From positions 1-46,822 of the forward strand of contig JASHNQ010000064.1 of assembly GCA_030041545.1 (NCBI GenBank): a stretch of 46,822 bases of DNA. Direction: 5' to 3'. The position numbers were made by a program, and so were the translations under genes. Of the stretch, positions 31,701 through 39,381 are shown piece after piece (position 1 is the first letter of the stretch; each line of letters starts with the position of its first letter). A model generated the notes under the pieces. The model was not told the origin of the DNA. It searched no databases and was given only the letters and a program-made list of their open reading frames with translations. This stretch comes from a candidate division FCPU426 bacterium (GTDB lineage: Bacteria; Oederibacteriota; Muellerivitia; Muellerivitales; Muellerivitaceae).

Positions 31701-34596
31701 GGGCAACCAGCTTGAAGACCGCCTTGGGGTTCGAATACCAGTGTTCCGGGTCCGGGTGGGTGGGCGAGGAAACAAAGGGCTTGGCCGCCTCCGAATCCAC
31801 GCGCAGGGGGTAATGGACGGCCTTCCAGTCCACGTTGCCCGCCTTGTCCTTGGTGGTGATGTGGAAGTACCACAGTCCGTCGTCGGTCAGCTCGAAGGAA
31901 ACGGTGCGTTCGCGGGTGAACAGGGAGTTTTCCGCGTTGGGAACGGTGTCGGCCTTGCGGTCGATATTGTAGTAATAGCCCTCGATGCCCGAGTGCTCGA
32001 AGGGGTCCTCCCACTGCAGGACCACCCGGCGGTCGCGGTACCACTTGCCCCGTCCTGAGGCGGCTTGCGGTGAGCCTGTCGAAACCGTCGAAGGGCCGGA
32101 GGGTTCCGAAGCGCCCGACCTGTCCCCCGAACCGTCGGACGTAGCTTGAGCGAAGTCGGAAGCCTCGGCGGAGGGGGAGGCGACCTCCATGGGGTGGGTG
32201 GGCGAGGAAACCTTGGGCGGGCTCGCCAGCGTATCCACGCAGACCTTCAGGTGGCCAGCCTGGGGCGACAGGTTGCCCGCCTTGTCCTTGGTGCGGGCGT
32301 GCACGAACCACTGGCCGTCCTCGACTTCCTCGAAGACCACCTGGGCTTTGTCGGTAAAGAAGACCGAATCCGCGTTGGGGAGGGTGTTGGGTTCGTGGTC
32401 AATGGAATAGTAGTAACCCTCCACGCCGGAGAGATCGTGGGGCGCCTGGAAGTCCACCTCCACCCTTTTATTGGAATACCATTGGCCGGCCTGGGGATGG
32501 CTGGGTGAGGAAAGGACGGGTGCGAGGGCCTTCGTATCGATGCGGATGGCGGTATGGGTCGCTTCCCGGCCCACGTTGCCTGCCTCGTCCAGGGTGGAGA
32601 TGTGGACGTACCAGAGGCCGTCCTCCAGGGGGCCCAGGGTCAGGCGCGTTTCCTGGGTGAATTCCCCGTTTCCGGGGCCGGGCACGATCACGGGTTCGTG
32701 GTCGGCCTTCACGTAGTAGCCCTTGACCCCCGAGAGGTCCTTGGGCGGCTCCCAGGCGATTACCGGCGTGGGGTTGGCCACCCATTTTCCCGGATCCGGG
32801 TGGGAGGAACTGGTGGGCCGCATGGGCGGGGCCGCCACCGTATCCACGAGGATCTTAAAATGGGAGGCCTTGCTACCGATGTTGCCCGCTTCGTCCTCGC
32901 CCGCCACGTGAAAATACCAGGTTCCCTGGGAAACGCCCGAAAAGGCGATGCGTTTATCCTCCGTGAAGGAGGCTTCAGGCGGGGCCGGAACGGTCTCCGG
33001 GTAGTGGTTTAAAAGGTAATGGTAGCCTGCCATAGGCACGGACGGGTTCAGGAGGATCTCGATATTGCTAGATTTTTCCCATTTTCCCGGGTTCGGATGG
33101 GTGGGGGAGGCGATAGCCGGGGGCGGCACCGCCGGGGTTTGGAAAGCGGACGTTTCGGAAACCGAGGGGGAAGTGGCCCGGTAGGCGCTGACCACGCGGA
33201 AATCATAATCGGTTTCGGCCGTGAGGTCCGTCAGGTGCAGCCGGTGGTGGTATTTCGGGCCCTTGTCCATGGCCACCCGGGCCAGTTTCGCCTCGTCCTT
33301 TTCCCCGTAATGCACCTCGGAGGTGGCCGCGATGTCCGTGGTCCAAGTGATGAGGGCGTTGGAGGAGACGAGTTTTTCCACCCGGACCTCCGAGATCGCC
33401 GGCATCCGGGCCATGTCGAAGGTGGACCGGAGGATGGCGCCGTTGTTCTCCGCCGCCGCGTAAAGGTAGTCCCCGAAGATCGTGAAGGCCCGGACTCCTT
33501 CCTGGTCCCCGGCATAGGCGGTGATCCACTCGGTTCCGTCCAGGGTTTTCAGGATCCTGCCTGAATTGCCCGTTCCGGCGTAAAGGGCGTTCTCGAAAAC
33601 CTCCATACAGTAGAAATTGAGTTCCCGGGAGGACTCGTAGGCCAAGGCCCAGTCCACGCCGTTCTCGGTGCGGAAGACCTTGACTCCCTTGGGGCTGGAA
33701 GTGCCGGCGTAAAAGGCGCCGTTGAATTCCTTGAAACATTGGATGAAATTTTGGCCCGTGGCGCTCACTTCCTCCCAATTCAAGCCGTCGGGCGTGGAGA
33801 AGAGGAGCCCGCTGGGATAGGTGCCCGCGTAAAGCCGGCCGTTGAAGGCGCCCAGGCAGGTGACCGCCGCCTCGCTCAAGGAACCCACGGTGTTCCATTG
33901 GACGCCGTCAAAGGCGTAAACCCTGCCCCGGGAACTGGTGCCCGCGTAAAGGCGGCCCTTGAACTCGCACAGGGCGTGGATGCGGTCCTCGCCGGTGGAA
34001 AAGGCGTCGCGCCAGGTTTCGCCGTCGGAAGTCGCGTAAACCGCGCCGTTCAGGTTGGTGCCCGCGAAAAGGGAGGCTTCCTTGCCCGGGGGGGCGTAAG
34101 GGCAGAGGCAGTAAATTTGGGTGGTGTAATCCCCCGCGGCTTCCTTGCCGTTGGCACCGGGGTTGAAGAACTTGGAGGGGCTGCCGGTGACCTGGACTTT
34201 TTTCCAGGACCCTGGCGCGCCGCTGCTGGATTTAAGGACACAGTCCCGGCTGGTGGCCGCGTAGAGGTAACCCCTGAACTCCGCCAGGTCATAGACGCTG
34301 GGGATGTCCGGGAGCTGTTCCAGGCTTTCGAAAAAGGCGGGCGTGGCCGAGGTGAAGTAGAGGTCCAGGGTGTTCTTAAGCTGCTCCAGGGCTTCCTTGG
34401 CGGTCTTGCCCTGGGCCTGGCAGCCCGGCAGGAGCGGGCAGCGGGCCACCACGTTCCCATGGGCCCGGGTTTCCAGCTCCACCGGGAAGTCGTAGGGAAA
34501 ACTCTTTTTTTGGATTTTGTCGTCTTTTCTCAACAAGGCCCACCTGCGTTCAAGCGGTGTGGAGAGGCATGGTTCGGGGAATCGATATTGTGTCAT
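28762..34596 (-). CDS. Giant repeat protein: HicB-like domain, beta-propeller, FN3-like repeats, FlgD-like tail
   Basis: 1944 aa. Residues ~33-80 (ELETRAHGNVVARCPLLPGC, KTAKEALEQLKNTLDLYF) look like a HicB/UPF0150 domain. Residues ~90-395 hold about seven propeller-type repeats with LYAGT. Then comes an FN3-like domain (ITWTTDIAATSEVHYG), about ten ~100-aa repeats that begin SPTHPDP..WY and contain GVEGYYYLLD, DGxWYFHLxxKDxAGN and a VDT end, and two FN3 modules near 1300-1480. Last are a carboxypeptidase-regulatory-like domain (EPQGNFNFPGLPEGRYEIRL) and a FlgD-like Ig domain (DAAGKPEGEYLYKLSA). It looks like a surface or secreted adhesin-like protein, yet no signal peptide is visible. The ATG at 34596 lies in a REP-like repeat, so a start nearer the HicB-like domain (TTG) is possible. 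Confidence 0.8.
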   Translation of the reverse strand: MTQYRFPEPCLSTPLERRWALLRKDDKIQKKSFPYDFPVELETRAHGNVVARCPLLPGCQAQGKTAKEALEQLKNTLDLYFTSATPAFFESLEQLPDIPSVYDLAEFRGYLYAATSRDCVLKSSSGAPGSWKKVQVTGSPSKFFNPGANGKEAAGDYTTQIYCLCPYAPPGKEASLFAGTNLNGAVYATSDGETWRDAFSTGEDRIHALCEFKGRLYAGTSSRGRVYAFDGVQWNTVGSLSEAAVTCLGAFNGRLYAGTYPSGLLFSTPDGLNWEEVSATGQNFIQCFKEFNGAFYAGTSSPKGVKVFRTENGVDWALAYESSRELNFYCMEVFENALYAGTGNSGRILKTLDGTEWITAYAGDQEGVRAFTIFGDYLYAAAENNGAILRSTFDMARMPAISEVRVEKLVSSNALITWTTDIAATSEVHYGEKDEAKLARVAMDKGPKYHHRLHLTDLTAETDYDFRVVSAYRATSPSVSETSAFQTPAVPPPAIASPTHPNPGKWEKSSNIEILLNPSVPMAGYHYLLNHYPETVPAPPEASFTEDKRIAFSGVSQGTWYFHVAGEDEAGNIGSKASHFKILVDTVAAPPMRPTSSSHPDPGKWVANPTPVIAWEPPKDLSGVKGYYVKADHEPVIVPGPGNGEFTQETRLTLGPLEDGLWYVHISTLDEAGNVGREATHTAIRIDTKALAPVLSSPSHPQAGQWYSNKRVEVDFQAPHDLSGVEGYYYSIDHEPNTLPNADSVFFTDKAQVVFEEVEDGQWFVHARTKDKAGNLSPQAGHLKVCVDTLASPPKVSSPTHPMEVASPSAEASDFAQATSDGSGDRSGASEPSGPSTVSTGSPQAASGRGKWYRDRRVVLQWEDPFEHSGIEGYYYNIDRKADTVPNAENSLFTRERTVSFELTDDGLWYFHITTKDKAGNVDWKAVHYPLRVDSEAAKPFVSSPTHPDPEHWYSNPKAVFKLVAPDDLSGITGFHYTFSEDPKAVPDPKTAPFTDKNEITLEIPRDGAHTLAVLCQDAAGNTSQEAALFKVRLDTTVGAPVVASPSHPDPQKWYASRRVELTWKDPADLSGIEGYYYLLNAEENWKPGPAPGGRNPEAGEAPSKGPGFTDPKEMSWTSARGTVLALPDDGAWFFHLIAKDKAGNTGHCSHFRIQVDSQAAAPVIKSPTHPPRQWVKLSTPKFMWDVPAESSGVEGYYALLDSHPHSVPGPGNGKWLTETSLTAPALKDGRWFFHLVTKDLVGNLSKEAAHYPALIDTAPPKSQMKPLPPVLDKTQIHVEWSASDPHAEVAGYDAQVRADNGPWADWLANTTATSGVYPGLDGRRYAFRVRSRDSAGNQEAYPEGEMAFTTVDISAPPAVTQVRVTPKAGGDIELKWSPVEDRISGTDYYRVYRWVEGENRAKISGDGEVRGTSFTDKGAGLKENTVYYYCVQAVDKMGNEQHEGNATAAALSDHGVGTPVVTSPTHSSDDWSSKNSAVFTWDAPADATGIAGYYYLLDQSPNSRPTPGQGHFVDSRRVELTGLTSGVWYFHLAAKDLAGNISDSAAHYPLKIDVARPSAPQVTSPSHPDPQRWYASPKPEFTLASAAKLSGVEAYYYVFDHEPRTLPLPNESLRTTEEAIALKAAEPGVWYLHVVVKDRAGNFSEPTHFPVLVASGEMPPPVVSSPTHSMDNAALSGPDIFFTWEDRHDGSFKPAGYVYKLSPREIETLTEDDAFTTEKSVRFKDVGEGTWYFHIAAVGKKGKPGLLSSRRRLSIQRGGKICGTFLRKDGVTPVQGTKVEMVKGEKVVATAVTEPQGNFNFPGLPEGRYEIRLYSDQYPVLRLKDIAVTVEESLSGAIFVEDAGLFPTPPVPGPVRFYYFLKEDCNVTLEVFDSTGALAGKVEEKKEGGAYAVTLWDAAGKPEGEYLYKLSAKSVTKNAMSRFSVKKFRIQKAAQMLEAQPIS
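32056..32190. repeat. REP-like sequences inserted in frame in the giant gene
   Basis: One of the ten repeats is interrupted after SPTHPMEV by about 45 residues of low complexity (FAQATSDGSGDRSGASEPSG). The DNA consists of two repeat types: CTTCGCTCAAGCTACGTCCG and TTTCGACAGGCTCACCGCAA with GCCGCCTCAGGAC. The other repeat units lack this stretch. A smaller insert of the same kind is near 31279-31322. Confidence 0.65.
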
Positions 34597-34686
34597 TCTG
34601 AGCGGAGCGAAGAATCTATGTTTAAGGCAAACAAAGATCCTTCAGCCTGTCGGCTTCAGGATGAAACCCCTTAAATTCGGGGTTTC
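34594..34686. repeat. REP-like element and hairpin upstream of the giant gene
   Basis: CATTCTGAGCGGAGCGAAGAA starts at 34594 and is followed by ATCCTTCAGCC-tgtc-GGCTTCAGGAT, both known types of dispersed palindromic repeat. GAAACCCC (34663-34670) and GGGGTTTC (34679-34686) form an 8-bp hairpin between the rhomboid remnant and the giant gene that may end rhomboid transcription. Confidence 0.55.
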
Positions 34687-34755
34687 ATTTTAATCAAACG
34701 GGCGGGGGTTGACAGTAACATTATCAACTTGGGGACAAATAAAAATAAACCTTTT

Positions 34756-35362
34756 TTAGTTCGATTGAAGATAGTTTGATATAGCCAAGCAAAAAACCAC
34801 AAAATAAACAATTCCCCCTATACCTGCAAAAATAAAAGCAAAAATACTTCCTCTGGGTTCGGGCTCATCAACAGGCCAAAGCCTCAAAAGAAAACATCCT
34901 AATAGGATTCCACAAAGAGCACCACCACAATGACCCCAAAAATCCGTGCGGTAACGCGTAAATTGGCCAAGCGTAGAAATCACGGGCGCCCAAAGCTTTT
35001 CTTGAGCTTCCCGACGGCCTTGCAAACGGGGAAGCCGATAACAGATTATTGCTGCTGCAGTAAACATCCCCATCAAAGCCCCTGAAAATCCGATTGAAAT
35101 CAAAATTTTTGGGTTAAGGAAAGCCGAAAGAAGAGAGCCCGATAATCCATTTAAAAAGAAAATAATTTGTTCCTCCCAAGATGATAAGTGTTTTTATTCC
35201 GGGGGGGCCAACCGGACCCGAATCGATAGCAAGAGACTTTTCCAAAATAAAAATAAGAAAAAGAAACCCTAATAAAAAATAAGTGAGATATGGCGGACCA
35301 CTGGACGCCCCAAAAACCACCGGAGGATCATCCGGTATATCCTTCGTAAATGGGTTTTCCAA
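34756..35362 (-). pseudogene. Rhomboid intramembrane protease, broken
   Basis: Rhomboids cut transmembrane proteins with a Ser-His pair. The C-terminal part keeps both: Ser in GFSGALMGMF and His in DFWGHCGGALCGILLG, with later membrane segments intact. The N-terminal part (from MENPFTKDIPDDPPVVF) reads through one membrane segment to GIKTLIILGGTNYF. It then runs out of frame to a stop at 35114, while the downstream frame continues as EQIIFFLNGLSGSLLSAFLN and KILISIGFSGAL. The expected middle part (the WWRLxTxxFLHxGxxHLxxN segment) is missing. So there is an internal deletion with a frameshift near 35165-35180. No intact copy is present in the window. Confidence 0.8.
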
Positions 35363-35389
35363 GATACGGCATCTCCTGAAGACTGGGGG

Positions 35390-35507
35390 TTATTCTTCGA
35401 TTTTCTTTTTCCACTCGCCCAATAGATTCAACGCATCCCGGGGTGTCAAATCATCCACATCCAAGCCTTTCAATTTTTCCAGGATGGGGTGGGTGGTGCC
35501 GGTGCTA
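35390..35507 (-). pseudogene. Duplicated 3' end of mutS
   Basis: Read on the minus strand this fragment encodes THPILEKLKGLDVDDLTPRD, then ALNLLGEWKKKIEE and a stop. This is almost the same as the last 40 residues of the intact MutS (THPILEELKGLDVDGLTPRD). The DNA is about 80% identical by eye, so the copy is old or came from a related genome. It lies directly after the HEPN gene stop, 1.2 kb downstream of the true mutS end. Confidence 0.85.
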
Positions 35508-35523
35508 AAAACCTGGATGGCTC

Positions 35524-35916
35524 TTATTTCAAAGCTTTTTCGGCCCAATGGACAACCCGATCGGCCGCTTGGATCGCCTGCTCGTATTCCTCAGGCTGAA
35601 CATCGAAGAAATCCAATGGGTAACGCCCCTTCCGGATGTAGCCGCTCAAATTAGAAGCGTCTTTGACTTCTGGTGGAGGCGACACCGGCGAAGGAAGGAG
35701 GTTGAATAAATCCATCAAGTTATGGGTGGGTGGAAATTCAACCCGGTGGAAAAGTAAAACAGCTTTCAAGGCTTTTTCAGCGGCTTGCTGGCAATGGAAA
35801 CAAAGGACTCCCAACCGGACTTCAGGCATTCTCCCGGCTCGGGCTAAGGCAAGGTCGCTTTTCGCGAATTCCATCCAAATGGCAGGATCATTCAGGTCCC
35901 CCGCTTCACGCGGCAT
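35524..35916 (-). CDS. HEPN domain protein (HepT-like)
   Basis: 130 aa all-helical HEPN protein, the toxin or RNase half of an MNT-HEPN (type VII) toxin-antitoxin pair. Typical features are the N-terminal WMEFAKSDLALARAG, then CFHCQQAAEKALKAVL and the R-x6-H element in FHRVEFPPTHNLMDLF, which marks the RNase active site, and the C-terminal EYEQAIQAADRVVHWAEKAL. Its start overlaps the MNT gene by 11 bases. In studied systems the MNT enzyme silences HEPN by adding AMP to a tyrosine near the active site. Its stop stands only 17 bases from the duplicated mutS end. Confidence 0.88.
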   Translation of the reverse strand: MPREAGDLNDPAIWMEFAKSDLALARAGRMPEVRLGVLCFHCQQAAEKALKAVLLFHRVEFPPTHNLMDLFNLLPSPVSPPPEVKDASNLSGYIRKGRYPLDFFDVQPEEYEQAIQAADRVVHWAEKALK

Positions 35917-36223
35917 AAACTTCGCGGCCTTCTTGCAGGGCCCATTTATAAACTAACGCGCAATTATCCTTATATTTCTCAAGGATATCCGGGGTGGTCA
36001 CAATTAAGTCGTATCCAACATTAACCCCGCCGACATGATTGTAAAGTTCATGGGTAACTTTACCACTATCGGTTCCTTCCGGCATGACGATAAGTAAGTC
36101 AATATCACTGTCCGGCCGCATAGGCCCCCTGGCCGCGGATCCAAAAAGGATAACCCGAAGCGGGTGGGCCGTTTCTACGATTTGTTGAACCAATTTTTCC
36201 ACGACCGGCATGACGGTATTCAA
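35906..36223 (-). CDS. MNT nucleotidyltransferase antitoxin (MntA-like)
   Basis: 105 aa minimal nucleotidyltransferase. The active site is ILFGSAARGPMRPDSDIDLL (G-S, then D-x-D, residues ~25-44). In MNT-HEPN systems it AMPylates the HEPN toxin to block it. The C-terminal YDLIVTTPDILEKYKDN and ALQEGREVYAA are the family's usual end. It overlaps the HEPN gene by 11 bases. A second, frameshifted MNT gene lies just upstream (36322-36649), so this locus holds two successive modules. Confidence 0.9.
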   Translation of the reverse strand: MNTVMPVVEKLVQQIVETAHPLRVILFGSAARGPMRPDSDIDLLIVMPEGTDSGKVTHELYNHVGGVNVGYDLIVTTPDILEKYKDNCALVYKWALQEGREVYAA

Positions 36224-36275
36224 GAAAATCTCCCCAAAAGAATGGCTGATTATAGCAAACAGGGGAAAAGGCGGC

Positions 36276-36338
36276 TTATTCTTCTATCTTTTCAATCCAT
36301 TGGCGGACAATGGCGATTAGTTCAGGCGGCACGCTCAT
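36276..36338 (-). pseudogene. Truncated HEPN gene start joined to a mutS-like end
   Basis: A 20-codon frame starts inside the end of the broken MNT gene with MSVPPELIAIVRQW, the usual N-terminus of HEPN partners (PPELxxIVxxWxxKAExD). After the Trp it ends as IEKIEE and a stop. The last bases, AAGATAGAAGAATAAGC, resemble the end of mutS (AAGATAGAGGAATAAGC). The HEPN gene was thus probably cut and joined to a third copy of the mutS terminus. Confidence 0.55.
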
Positions 36339-36649
36339 ATAGGGCTTTCCCCTCTTGGACGGCCGTCTTGATAATGGTTCCAACGATATCACGGTACTTC
36401 CGGACTTCTTCCGGGGTCACCACGAAAACGTCTTTCGCCAAGCCCATGGCGTGTAGTTCCAGGCTGACTTCCAGGTTTTTTTCCTTGTGGGAGTTATCTA
36501 TCGGCATGGCCACCAGCAGGTCCACGTCGCTATCCGGCCCGGCCGTCCCGCGCGCAGGAGCCGAAAAGGATGATCTGAACCGGGTCGAACTTCGCGACGA
36601 TCCGCCAGACCATTTCCTGGATGATTTCTTGGGCGTTGATGGTTTGCAT
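36322..36649 (-). pseudogene. MNT nucleotidyltransferase, frameshifted
   Basis: From ATG 36649 the frame gives QTINAQEIIQEMVWRIVAKF and DPVQIILFGSCARDGRAG, then a stop. The other frame continues as ARGTAGPDSDVDLLVAMP to the normal C-terminus (VRKYRDIVGTIIKTAVQEG). One extra base at about 36556, inside the catalytic motif that should read GSARGTAGPDSD, explains the break. It is a single lesion, so the event may be recent or a sequencing error. Confidence 0.8.
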
Positions 36650-36697
36650 GAAAGTGGGTCCTTACACCTATTATACAAACAAGTTCGAAAAGACTGC

Positions 36698-39373
36698 TTA
36701 TTCCTCTATCTTCTTTTTCCATTCCCCCAATAGATTCAGCGCATCCCTTGGGGTTAGGCCATCCACATCTAACCCCTTCAACTCTTCAAGGATGGGGTGG
36801 GTGGCGCCGGTGCCAAAGAAAGACAGTTGAGGCATCGTGCCCTCTTCTGGAGCTTCAAGTTGGGGGGCGGGTTGAGCCTCGACTGTTTTTCCTAAAAAGG
36901 TTCCTGTTTCCAATCCCGCCAAAATCTTCTTAGCTCTCGCCACCACTTCCTTGGGGATTCCGGCCAGCCGGGCCACCTGGATGCCGTAGCTCTTGTCCGT
37001 GCCTCCCTCCACGATCTTGCGCAGGAACAGGATCTGTTCGTTCCATTCCCGAACCGCGATATTGAAGTTCTTGACGTTGGGAAAGGTGTTCGAGAGACGG
37101 GTCAACTCATGGTAATGGGTGGCGAAAAGGGTGCGGGCCTTGAGTTTGGTGGCGATGTATTCCACAACCGCCCAGGCAATGGAAACTCCATCGAAGGTGG
37201 AGGTTCCCCGCCCTACCTCATCCAGGATCAAAAGGCTTTTGCTGGTGGCGTGGTTGAGGATATTGGCGGTTTCCACCATTTCAACCATGAAAGTGCTCTG
37301 GCCCTGGGTGAGGGCATCCGAGGCCCCCACGCGGGAAAAGATGCGGTCCACAATGCCCGCCTTCATGCTCTTGGCCGGCACGTAAAAACCCACCTGGGCC
37401 ATGAGGGCCAGAAGGGCCACTTGGCGGATATAGGTGCTCTTGCCCGCCATGTTGGGGCCTGTGAGGACGATGATCTCAACGCCGTCCACCCCCAAATGGC
37501 TGTCGTTGGGCACGAACTGGTCGGAGGAGAGGATGCGGTCCAAGACCGGGTGCCGGCCATCCACGATGGAAAGCTCGGTGGTATCGTCCACCTCGGGCCG
37601 CACGTAGCGCCCCCGGTCCGCCACCGCCGCCATGCAGGAAAACACGTCCAGTTCCGCGATGGTGCGGGCCGCCCGCTGGAGCCGCGAAAGCTCCTTGGCC
37701 ACCTGGCCCCGGATGCCCTCGAAAATCTCGTATTCCATCCGGTCGGCCTTGTCCTGGGCGCCCAGGACCTTGTCCTCCATTTTCTTGAGTTCGGGCGTGA
37801 TGAACCGCTCGGCGTTCACCAGGGTCTGCTTGCGGTGGTAGTCGGCCGGCACCTTGTCCAGGTTGGCCTTGGAGACCTCGATGTAATAGCCGAACACCGA
37901 GGTGTAACGCACCTTGAGGGAGCCGATGCCGGTCCGGGCCTTTTCCTTCTCCTCTAGTTGGGCGATCCAGTTTTTGCCCTCCAAGGCGCCACTTTTAAGT
38001 TCGTCCAGTTCCTTGTGATAACCCGCCTTGATCAGGCCCCCTTCCTTGAGGGCCAGGGGCGGTTCGTCGTGGATGGCCTTTTCCAGCAAGTGGTGGACTT
38101 CCTTCAGGTTGTCCCAAACCTCCACCCTTTCCTTGATGGCCTGGGCCTTGAAGCCTGAGAGCACCTGGTGGATTTTGGGAAGAAGCGCGAGGGTCGCGCG
38201 AAGCGCCACCATGTCGCGGGCGTTGGCCGTGCCGCAGCCGATGCGGCCGGAAAGCCGCTCCAGGTCCGACACTTCCCTGAAGAAATCCCGCAGGGTTTCC
38301 CGGTCCTCCTTGCGGGCCAAAAGCTCCTCCACTGCGTCCTGCCGGCGCTTGATCTGGGAAACCGAGGTTAAGGGGGTCACCAGCCACTGCCTTAAAAGCC
38401 GCCCGCCCATGGAGGTGACGGTCTCATCCAGCACCGAAAGCAGGGTCCCCTCCTTGGCGTCGTCCCGCATGGGCTTGATAATTTCCAAATTTCTCTGGGT
38501 GGTGGCGTCCAGCACCATGCCCTCCCCCACCTGGAATGTCGAAAGGGTGACCAAGTGGGAAAGCACGCTGTGGGTGGTTTCCTTGAGATACTGTAAAATT
38601 GCGCCGGCCGCCCGGATGGCCTGGTCCTGGCCCGAGAGCCCGAAGCCGTCGAGGGATTTCACCTGGAAATGCTCCTGGAGGACTTCCTTGCCCTCGTCGG
38701 CCGAGAACTTCCAGTCCTCCATGTGGGACCGCTTGGCGCCGCCCGCGGTGAGCCCCGCCAGCCCTGAGGCTGTCGAATGGCTCGAACCGTTGGCGGATTT
38801 CAGCATTTGGGCCCAGGTTTCGTCGGTCGGCTGGGTCATGGGCATGAGGATTTCAGAGGGATTGAACTTGGAAAGCTCGTTGGTGGCCGTGGAAAACCGC
38901 TCGGGGCCGTGCAGTTCACAGGCCTTGAATTCGCCCGTGGTCACGTCCACCACGGCCAGTCCCAGGGCCTGGGGGGAATGCACAAGGGAAACCAGGTAAT
39001 TGTTGGCCTTTTCCTCCAACATGGCGGCGGAAAGCACCGTGCCGGGCGTGATCACGCGGGAGATTTCCCGCTTCACCAGCCCCTTGGCCGTGGCCGGGTC
39101 CTCGGCTTGCTCGCAGATGGCGATGGAATAGCCGTTTTTGACCAGCTTGGAAATATAGTTGTCCGCCGCGTGGAAAGGGATGCCCGCCATGGGGATCTTG
39201 CGGCCCTGGCCGCCTTCCCGGGCCGTGAGGGTCAAGTGGAGGACCCGCGCCGCGGTCTTGGCGTCGTCGAAGAACATCTCGTAGAAGTCGCCCAAACGGA
39301 AGAAGAGGATCTCATCCTTATGGATCCTCTTCATTTCCAGGTACTGCTTCATCATGGGCGTCAGGTCGTCCAT
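36698..39373 (-). CDS. mutS: DNA mismatch repair protein MutS
   Basis: 891 aa. MutS binds mismatches and signals repair. The N-terminal mismatch-binding domain begins TPMMKQYLEMK with the Phe-x-Glu reader in LGDFYEMFFDDA. The ATPase has Walker A VLTGPNMAGKSTYIRQ, followed by GASDALTQGQSTFMVEM and DEVGRGTSTFDG as signature and Walker B. The C-terminus ends in the short helix motif (THPILEELKGLDVDGLTPRD). An in-frame insertion of about 20 residues (SSHSTASGLAGLTAGGAKRS, near 193-212) derives from a REP-like repeat at 38746-38788. The 3' end is copied at 35390 and possibly 36276 beside the MNT-HEPN modules, so this gene end has been a recombination site. Confidence 0.97.
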   Translation of the reverse strand: MDDLTPMMKQYLEMKRIHKDEILFFRLGDFYEMFFDDAKTAARVLHLTLTAREGGQGRKIPMAGIPFHAADNYISKLVKNGYSIAICEQAEDPATAKGLVKREISRVITPGTVLSAAMLEEKANNYLVSLVHSPQALGLAVVDVTTGEFKACELHGPERFSTATNELSKFNPSEILMPMTQPTDETWAQMLKSANGSSHSTASGLAGLTAGGAKRSHMEDWKFSADEGKEVLQEHFQVKSLDGFGLSGQDQAIRAAGAILQYLKETTHSVLSHLVTLSTFQVGEGMVLDATTQRNLEIIKPMRDDAKEGTLLSVLDETVTSMGGRLLRQWLVTPLTSVSQIKRRQDAVEELLARKEDRETLRDFFREVSDLERLSGRIGCGTANARDMVALRATLALLPKIHQVLSGFKAQAIKERVEVWDNLKEVHHLLEKAIHDEPPLALKEGGLIKAGYHKELDELKSGALEGKNWIAQLEEKEKARTGIGSLKVRYTSVFGYYIEVSKANLDKVPADYHRKQTLVNAERFITPELKKMEDKVLGAQDKADRMEYEIFEGIRGQVAKELSRLQRAARTIAELDVFSCMAAVADRGRYVRPEVDDTTELSIVDGRHPVLDRILSSDQFVPNDSHLGVDGVEIIVLTGPNMAGKSTYIRQVALLALMAQVGFYVPAKSMKAGIVDRIFSRVGASDALTQGQSTFMVEMVETANILNHATSKSLLILDEVGRGTSTFDGVSIAWAVVEYIATKLKARTLFATHYHELTRLSNTFPNVKNFNIAVREWNEQILFLRKIVEGGTDKSYGIQVARLAGIPKEVVARAKKILAGLETGTFLGKTVEAQPAPQLEAPEEGTMPQLSFFGTGATHPILEELKGLDVDGLTPRDALNLLGEWKKKIEE
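38746..38788. repeat. REP-like insertion inside mutS
   Basis: On the minus strand GAGCCATTCGACAGCCTCAG and GGCTGGCGGGGCTCACC form a TTCGACAGCCTCAGG-type repeat related to the ones in the giant gene (near 32090). It keeps the mutS frame and adds a flexible low-complexity peptide in the connector region. Confidence 0.6.
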
Positions 39374-39381
39374 TCATGCAC

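Noticed and set aside
28762-34596. Various plus-strand frames of 100-310 codons under the giant gene
   Set aside because: The minus-strand frame has clear, repeating domain structure. The plus-strand frames are shadows of the repeat units.
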